The notes under the pieces are model-generated. The model had not been told where the DNA came from, searched no databases, and saw nothing but the letters and a program-made list of their open reading frames with translations. A stretch of DNA of 17,920 bases from positions 1-17,920 of the forward strand of contig JAJYBQ010000020.1 of NCBI GenBank assembly GCA_021778935.1, given 5' to 3'. Positions 14,627 to 17,920 of the stretch are shown piece after piece (within the stretch, counting starts at the first letter, position 1; each line of letters starts with the position of its first letter). Source of the DNA: Pseudomonadota bacterium. GTDB taxonomy: Bacteria > Pseudomonadota > Gammaproteobacteria > Burkholderiales > Burkholderiaceae. Made by a program: the position numbers and the translations under genes.

Positions 14627-15391
14627 ATGGCAACGACGGCACCGGCAGGGCGGGATTCCGGCGCGGGCGACACCACCGCAGCGCTCGTCCTGTTTTCCGG
14701 CGGTCAGGATTCGACGACCTGCCTCGCGTGGGCGCTGGAACGACACGGCCGGGTGGAAACCGTGGGATTCGACTACGGCCAACGGCATCGGATCGAACTC
14801 GAGCAGCGGGCCGTCCTCCGCGAACGCATCCAGGCGCTGTCCCCACGGTGGCGCGATCGCCTGGGACCGGACCACACGCTGGACCTTTCCGTGCTCGGCC
14901 ACGTCGCAGACTCGGCGCTGACGCGCGAGCGGACCATTTTCATGCAGCACAACGGACTGCCGAACACCTTCGTTCCCGCCCGCAACCTCGTGTTCCTGAC
15001 CCTGGCCGCGGCACTAGCCTATCGGCGTTCGATCCATACGCTGGTCGGCGGCATGTGTCAGACGGACTATTCGGGATATCCGGATTGTCGCGATGCGACG
15101 ATCCGCGCCCAGCAGGAGGCGCTGTCGCTGGGGATGGGGGAACCGATGACGATCGAAACGCCGCTGATGTGGCTGGACAAGGCGCAGACCTGGGCGCTGG
15201 CGCAGACGCTGGGCGGAGCATCCCTGGTCGACCTCGTCCTCGAACACACGCACACCTGCTATCTGGGGGAGCGGGGTGAACGCCATCCGTGGGGATACGG
15301 ATGCGGAACGTGCCCGGCATGCGCGCTGCGCGCGGATGGTTGGCGGCGCTGGGTCGCCGCCGTGACGGCATCGCCTGGCGCCCGCCCGTAG
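14627..15391 (+). CDS. queC: 7-cyano-7-deazaguanine (preQ0) synthase
   Basis: A 254-residue cytoplasmic ATP-dependent enzyme that converts 7-carboxy-7-deazaguanine to preQ0, a precursor of queuosine in tRNA. The PP-loop ATP motif is [13 protein letters not shown] (21-33), followed by [11 protein letters not shown]. Substrate contacts include [32 protein letters not shown] and [18 protein letters not shown]. Zinc is bound by C211, C226, C229 and C232 in [23 protein letters not shown]; the short insertion before the last three cysteines is seen in a subgroup of proteobacterial QueC. The start is the ATG after AAGGA, four bases past the cdh stop. QueD, QueE and QueF are not in the window. Confidence 0.96.
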   Translation: MATTAPAGRDSGAGDTTAALVLFSGGQDSTTCLAWALERHGRVETVGFDYGQRHRIELEQRAVLRERIQALSPRWRDRLGPDHTLDLSVLGHVADSALTRERTIFMQHNGLPNTFVPARNLVFLTLAAALAYRRSIHTLVGGMCQTDYSGYPDCRDATIRAQQEALSLGMGEPMTIETPLMWLDKAQTWALAQTLGGASLVDLVLEHTHTCYLGERGERHPWGYGCGTCPACALRADGWRRWVAAVTASPGARP

Positions 15392-15406
15392 CGGGAGCCA
15401 GGCGAT
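15370..15406. terminator. Hairpin at the convergent ends of queC and the creatininase gene
   Basis: ATCGCCTGGC (15370-15379) pairs perfectly with GCCAGGCGAT (15397-15406). Inside it, after one G/A mismatch, CCCGC (15381-15385) pairs with GCGGG (15391-15395) around a five-base loop. The stem begins inside the last codons of queC and reaches the base before the creatininase stop codon, so one element can serve both transcripts. No T-tract follows on either strand. Confidence 0.6.
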
Positions 15407-16270
15407 TCATCGTGATTCCTGCGCGCGGATCGCGGCAACGGACTCCCGGACGATCTCATCCAGGCCGAGGCGGCCCAGCGCCGCACTCGCGCGCCGCGGG
15501 TCGCCGTGGTAGACGCCGTGCGCGGCGTCGAAACGAACCCCTTTCTTGTGCAGCAGATCCGTGCGCACCAGCGCCGGATCGACCGCGAGCGACAAGGACG
15601 TGTCGAGCAGGCCCGCGTGCGTACCGAGTTCCTCGGCACGATACCCGCGCTCGCGCAGAATCTGCCCGAATCCCTCGAACGATGCGCGAAAATATTCCGG
15701 CGGTGCCAGCACCCGCGTACCCGGCGCCCACTTCCGGTTCAACCGCCGGACGAGGTGCGCCACGTCCTTCTGATAGCCGCCATGGTCCCCCAGAAACACG
15801 ATGGTACGAAAACCGTGGATGCGCAAACTGTCGGCAATCGAGGTCAACGTCGCATCAAACACTGCCGGCGGCACCGTGAGCGTACCGGGGAAGCGCATGT
15901 GCGAGGTGGGCGGCTCGGTGGTTCCTTCCGGCACGTAGGCGACGACGGGAGCGACGAGCGCATCGCCAAGTTCCTGCGCGATCCGCCCGCTGAGCCAGCG
16001 CACTCGTGCGTTATGTTTCCCCAAGACAATCGCCGGACCGCTCTGCTCGGTGCCACCGATGGGGATGATTGCGGTGGTTTTTCCCGCCCGCACGGCATCG
16101 CGCAGTTCCATCCAGGTGAGGTCCTCGAGGTACACGGACCGGGCCGCGGCAACCGGCGCGGCTGCGCCGGTGCAAGCCGCGGCAGCCGAAAGCGGGAAAA
16201 AACCTGGAACGCTCAGGGTGAGCGCAGCCAGCGCAACCGCGATGGGTCGGGACGCTGGTATTCCGCTCAA
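15407..16270 (-). CDS. Secreted creatininase-family protein with altered metal-site motifs
   Basis: A 287-residue protein with a signal peptide (residues 1-32, ending SAAAA before C33), then a creatininase-family amidohydrolase fold: WMELRDAVRAGKTTAIIPIGGTEQSGP (53-79), LGKHN (83-87), APVVAYVPEG, HMRFPGTLTVP (124-134), FLGDHGGYQKDV (159-170) and GTHAGLLDTSLSLAVDP (216-232), plus PRRASAALG. It belongs to the secreted subgroup with G-K-H-N where creatininase has the metal-ligand Asp. The EQxGPH motif is EQSGPA here, so the usual His is Ala. The substrate of this subgroup is unknown. The start is TTG with GGAG seven bases upstream, overlapping the Spy-like stop as TTGA; the pair is therefore an operon. 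It converges on queC over a hairpin. Confidence 0.85.
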   Translation of the reverse strand: MSGIPASRPIAVALAALTLSVPGFFPLSAAAACTGAAAPVAAARSVYLEDLTWMELRDAVRAGKTTAIIPIGGTEQSGPAIVLGKHNARVRWLSGRIAQELGDALVAPVVAYVPEGTTEPPTSHMRFPGTLTVPPAVFDATLTSIADSLRIHGFRTIVFLGDHGGYQKDVAHLVRRLNRKWAPGTRVLAPPEYFRASFEGFGQILRERGYRAEELGTHAGLLDTSLSLAVDPALVRTDLLHKKGVRFDAAHGVYHGDPRRASAALGRLGLDEIVRESVAAIRAQESR

Positions 16271-16881
16271 GGAGTCGCTCCGGTCCCCTTGGCTGCCATC
16301 CCTGGGGACACGGCCCCCGGCATCCCCTCCCCCTTCATGCCGCTACAGCCGTAGCCGTGGCCGGGCATGGCGCCCGGCCCCATCGCCATGCCACGCTGCC
16401 CCCGCATCATGGGGCCAAAGCAATGGCCGAAGCGATGCCCGGCATACCGGCTGGCCACTTCGTCGAGGACTTCGCGCTGATTCGCGGTCAGCACCTGCCG
16501 CAGCGCAGCGGTCGCCTTCGCCAGTCGGTCCAGATTGCGGGCTTGCTCCGCAGCGCGATCAGCGCGCAACCGCGCGATCGTCGCTGCATTCGCATCAAGG
16601 CCCGGCGGCGGCGACGTCATCATCTTCCAATGGAACGCCATGACACTGCGCAGCGCAGCTTCGAATGTCTGCCAGGCCGGCTCCTGCGAAGCCCGAATCT
16701 CGAGACGATCGGCAAGGTTGTCCAGATGCCATTGGACATGGCGGGAAAATGCCGCCGACATGGTGCTCGGGCCGGCCGGTGCCGCGGCGGGCTGAGCCGC
16801 GACCGCGCTCAGAGCGAAGCCGACCGCAAAGGCAACGCCAAGCGCAGCCCGGCGCAGGAGGGGGAGGGGCAGTCGTTCCAT
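16267..16881 (-). CDS. Periplasmic Spy/CpxP-like protein with a Met/His/Cys-rich tail
   Basis: A 204-residue secreted protein. Residues 1-29 are a signal peptide (cleavage VAA before Q). The mature part is a helical hairpin of the Spy/CpxP/ZraP type: FSRHVQWHLDNLADRLEIRASQEPAWQTFEAALRS (45-79), a long helix DRAAEQARNLDRLAKATAALRQVL (108-131) and the family motif LTANQREVLDEV (131-142). Spy and CpxP are ATP-independent periplasmic chaperones or regulators of envelope stress. The last ~55 residues are unusual: Gly-rich with M158, M159, M165, M167, M172, M182, M187, M195, H149, H153, H175, C154 and C179, a composition expected for Cu(I) or other soft-metal binding. The ATG has GGAG nine bases upstream. 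It lies 105 bases downstream of a sensor kinase gene on the same strand, the likely controller. Confidence 0.85.
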   Translation of the reverse strand: MERLPLPLLRRAALGVAFAVGFALSAVAAQPAAAPAGPSTMSAAFSRHVQWHLDNLADRLEIRASQEPAWQTFEAALRSVMAFHWKMMTSPPPGLDANAATIARLRADRAAEQARNLDRLAKATAALRQVLTANQREVLDEVASRYAGHRFGHCFGPMMRGQRGMAMGPGAMPGHGYGCSGMKGEGMPGAVSPGMAAKGTGATP

Positions 16882-16986
16882 GGCAAGACTCCAAGTGGTT
16901 CTGATGCCTCACATTAGACGAAGTTGGCATCGCCGTGGGGATCGGCTACGTTCTGATACGAAATGGGACAACGCTTGCCCGGAGCC
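16882..16986 (-). promoter_or_regulatory. Gap between the sensor kinase and Spy-like genes
   Basis: These 105 bases could hold a separate promoter for the Spy-like/creatininase pair. A minus-strand TTGTCC is followed 17 bases later by TAGCCG, a poor -10. No CpxR-type GTAAA repeat, clear operator or hairpin is visible. The pair may be co-transcribed with the kinase. Confidence 0.25.
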
Positions 16987-17920
16987 TCATTCCTGGTGAG
17001 GTTCCGCGGCAGAACCATGGAGCGGCAGATCACCAGGGTCTGCCGGCGCCGGGACGCCGGGCGCCGCAGCGGTGACGGGCGGGAATTCGACCGTAACCTG
17101 CAACCCGCCCAGGACGGACTGTGCAAGTGCCAGTTCGGCGCCGTGCATTTCCACTACCGCGCGCACGATGGACAGGCCGATCCCGCAACCTTCGGCGCCG
17201 GAATCGGGCAAGCGGAAAAACCGCTCGAACACCTGTTGCCGCTGCGCTTCCGGGATGCCCGGGCCGCTGTCCTCAACGGTCAGGAATCCGCGTCCATTGC
17301 GCGTTCCGGTGCAGACGCGGATGGTTCCGGAGACCGGCGCGTAGCGGATGGCATTGTCGAGCAGGTTGCGCACCAGCACCGCGACGCCGAATTCCGTCGC
17401 CTCGACGTCGGCGGCGTCGAATTCCTCGATGATCGTCTGCGACCGCCGGTCCGCCGATGAACGCAGTTCGTCGATGACGTGCGCCGCCACCGAGTCGAGC
17501 TGCAGCCGCACCGCCTGGGCGCGCAACGCGATCAGCCCGTCGATCCGGGACATCGTCAACAGCTGGTCGACCATATGCGCCGTATGGTCGATCGACGACG
17601 CCAATCGGGCGAGCATGCGCTGCCGGCTGGCCTCGTCGCGCGTCAGCGAAGCCACCTGCGCCTGGATCTTGATGTTCGCCAGCGGGGTACGGAGTTCGTG
17701 CGCGGCAGCGGCAGTGAAACTTCGTTCAACCGCCAGGGCGTTTTCGATTCGGGAAAACAGGGAATTGATCGCCGCGACGACCGGTGTCAGCTCCAGAGGC
17801 AGGCCGGCGAGCGGAAGCGGGCGCAGGTCGTCGGGAGACCGCTGGCGCAACTGAAGCGCCGACTCGTCCAGGCTGCGGGTGGCGGCGCGGACCATCCAGG
17901 CCCCGAATCCAAGCGAGATC
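16987..17920 (-). CDS. Sensor histidine kinase (QseC-like), 5' end beyond window
   Basis: The C-terminal ~310 residues of a membrane sensor kinase; the reading frame stays open to the right edge. The first visible residues (ISLGFGAWMVRAATRSLDE) are the end of a transmembrane helix and a HAMP-like linker. The phospho-acceptor motif AAAAHELRTPLANIK has its His codon at 17698-17700; then come the N-box LVRNLLDNAIRYAP, the G1 box VEDSGPGIPE, the F-box FERFFRLP and the G2 box GCGIGLSIVRAVVEMHG. The H-box and spacing fit the QseC/PmrB/TctE branch. The C-terminal tail is a Pro/Ala-rich extension of about 35 residues. The partner response regulator should lie just upstream, outside the window. The next genes downstream are the Spy-like and creatininase genes, which suggests envelope or metal stress as input; that is inference. 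Confidence 0.92.
   Translation of the reverse strand, partial: ISLGFGAWMVRAATRSLDESALQLRQRSPDDLRPLPLAGLPLELTPVVAAINSLFSRIENALAVERSFTAAAAHELRTPLANIKIQAQVASLTRDEASRQRMLARLASSIDHTAHMVDQLLTMSRIDGLIALRAQAVRLQLDSVAAHVIDELRSSADRRSQTIIEEFDAADVEATEFGVAVLVRNLLDNAIRYAPVSGTIRVCTGTRNGRGFLTVEDSGPGIPEAQRQQVFERFFRLPDSGAEGCGIGLSIVRAVVEMHGAELALAQSVLGGLQVTVEFPPVTAAAPGVPAPADPGDLPLHGSAAEPHQE

Noticed and set aside
1..17920. CRISPR array, insertion sequence, integrase, toxin-antitoxin or phage genes
   Set aside because: No spaced direct-repeat array, transposase motif, terminal inverted repeats or phage proteins were seen; the gene content is housekeeping metabolism plus two envelope modules.
1..17920. tRNA, rRNA or riboswitch elements, including a cobalamin or preQ1 switch near cobA or queC
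   Set aside because: The genes upstream of cobA and queC leave no leader space (overlaps or a four-base gap), and no cloverleaf or B12-box-like sequence was recognised.

Overview
The window is GC-rich, densely packed DNA, with most same-strand neighbours separated by fewer than 80 bases or overlapping by a few bases. It reads as a proteobacterial chromosome, most likely betaproteobacterial. The grounds are the birA-coaX pair followed by a small SPOR-type membrane anchor, the ybeD-lipB-lipA order, and a cyoABCD operon divergent from an MFS gene. The taxonomic call is inference from gene families and order; no rRNA or tRNA gene is present.

Layout. (1) Bases 1-1449, minus strand: an orphan periplasmic substrate-binding protein followed by a secreted DsrE-like protein cut by the window edge. 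(2) 1737-3062, minus: an MFS transporter, divergent across about 206 bases from (3) 3269-7215, plus: cyoA-cyoB-cyoC-cyoD, a complete bo3-type quinol oxidase with overlapping genes. (4) 7244-11190, minus: six close-packed genes, [2Fe-2S] ferredoxin, alpha/beta hydrolase, ybeD (DUF493), lipB, lipA and cyoE, converging on cyoD across a perfect hairpin. (5) 11212-15391, plus: birA, coaX, a small membrane anchor, cobA, cdh and queC. (6) 15407-17920, minus: a sensor kinase (5' end outside), a Spy/CpxP-like periplasmic protein with a Met/His/Cys-rich tail, and a secreted creatininase-family protein.

Functionally the centre is respiration and cofactors. CyoABCD needs heme O from CyoE, which ends the opposing lipoate/Fe-S operon. 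LipB and LipA make protein-bound lipoate for 2-oxoacid dehydrogenases. BirA attaches biotin, CoaX starts CoA synthesis, CobA feeds siroheme or cobalamin synthesis, and QueC makes the queuosine precursor preQ0. The right-hand module looks like an envelope-stress or metal-response set.

I did not find a clear defence system, CRISPR array, insertion sequence or biosynthetic cluster. The points most worth a second look are a ~44-residue insertion in LipB, a BirA that appears to lack both its DNA-binding and C-terminal domains, a repeat-rich divergent promoter region at the ferredoxin/birA junction, a SPOR-type anchor without its SPOR domain, and the Spy-like/creatininase pair.
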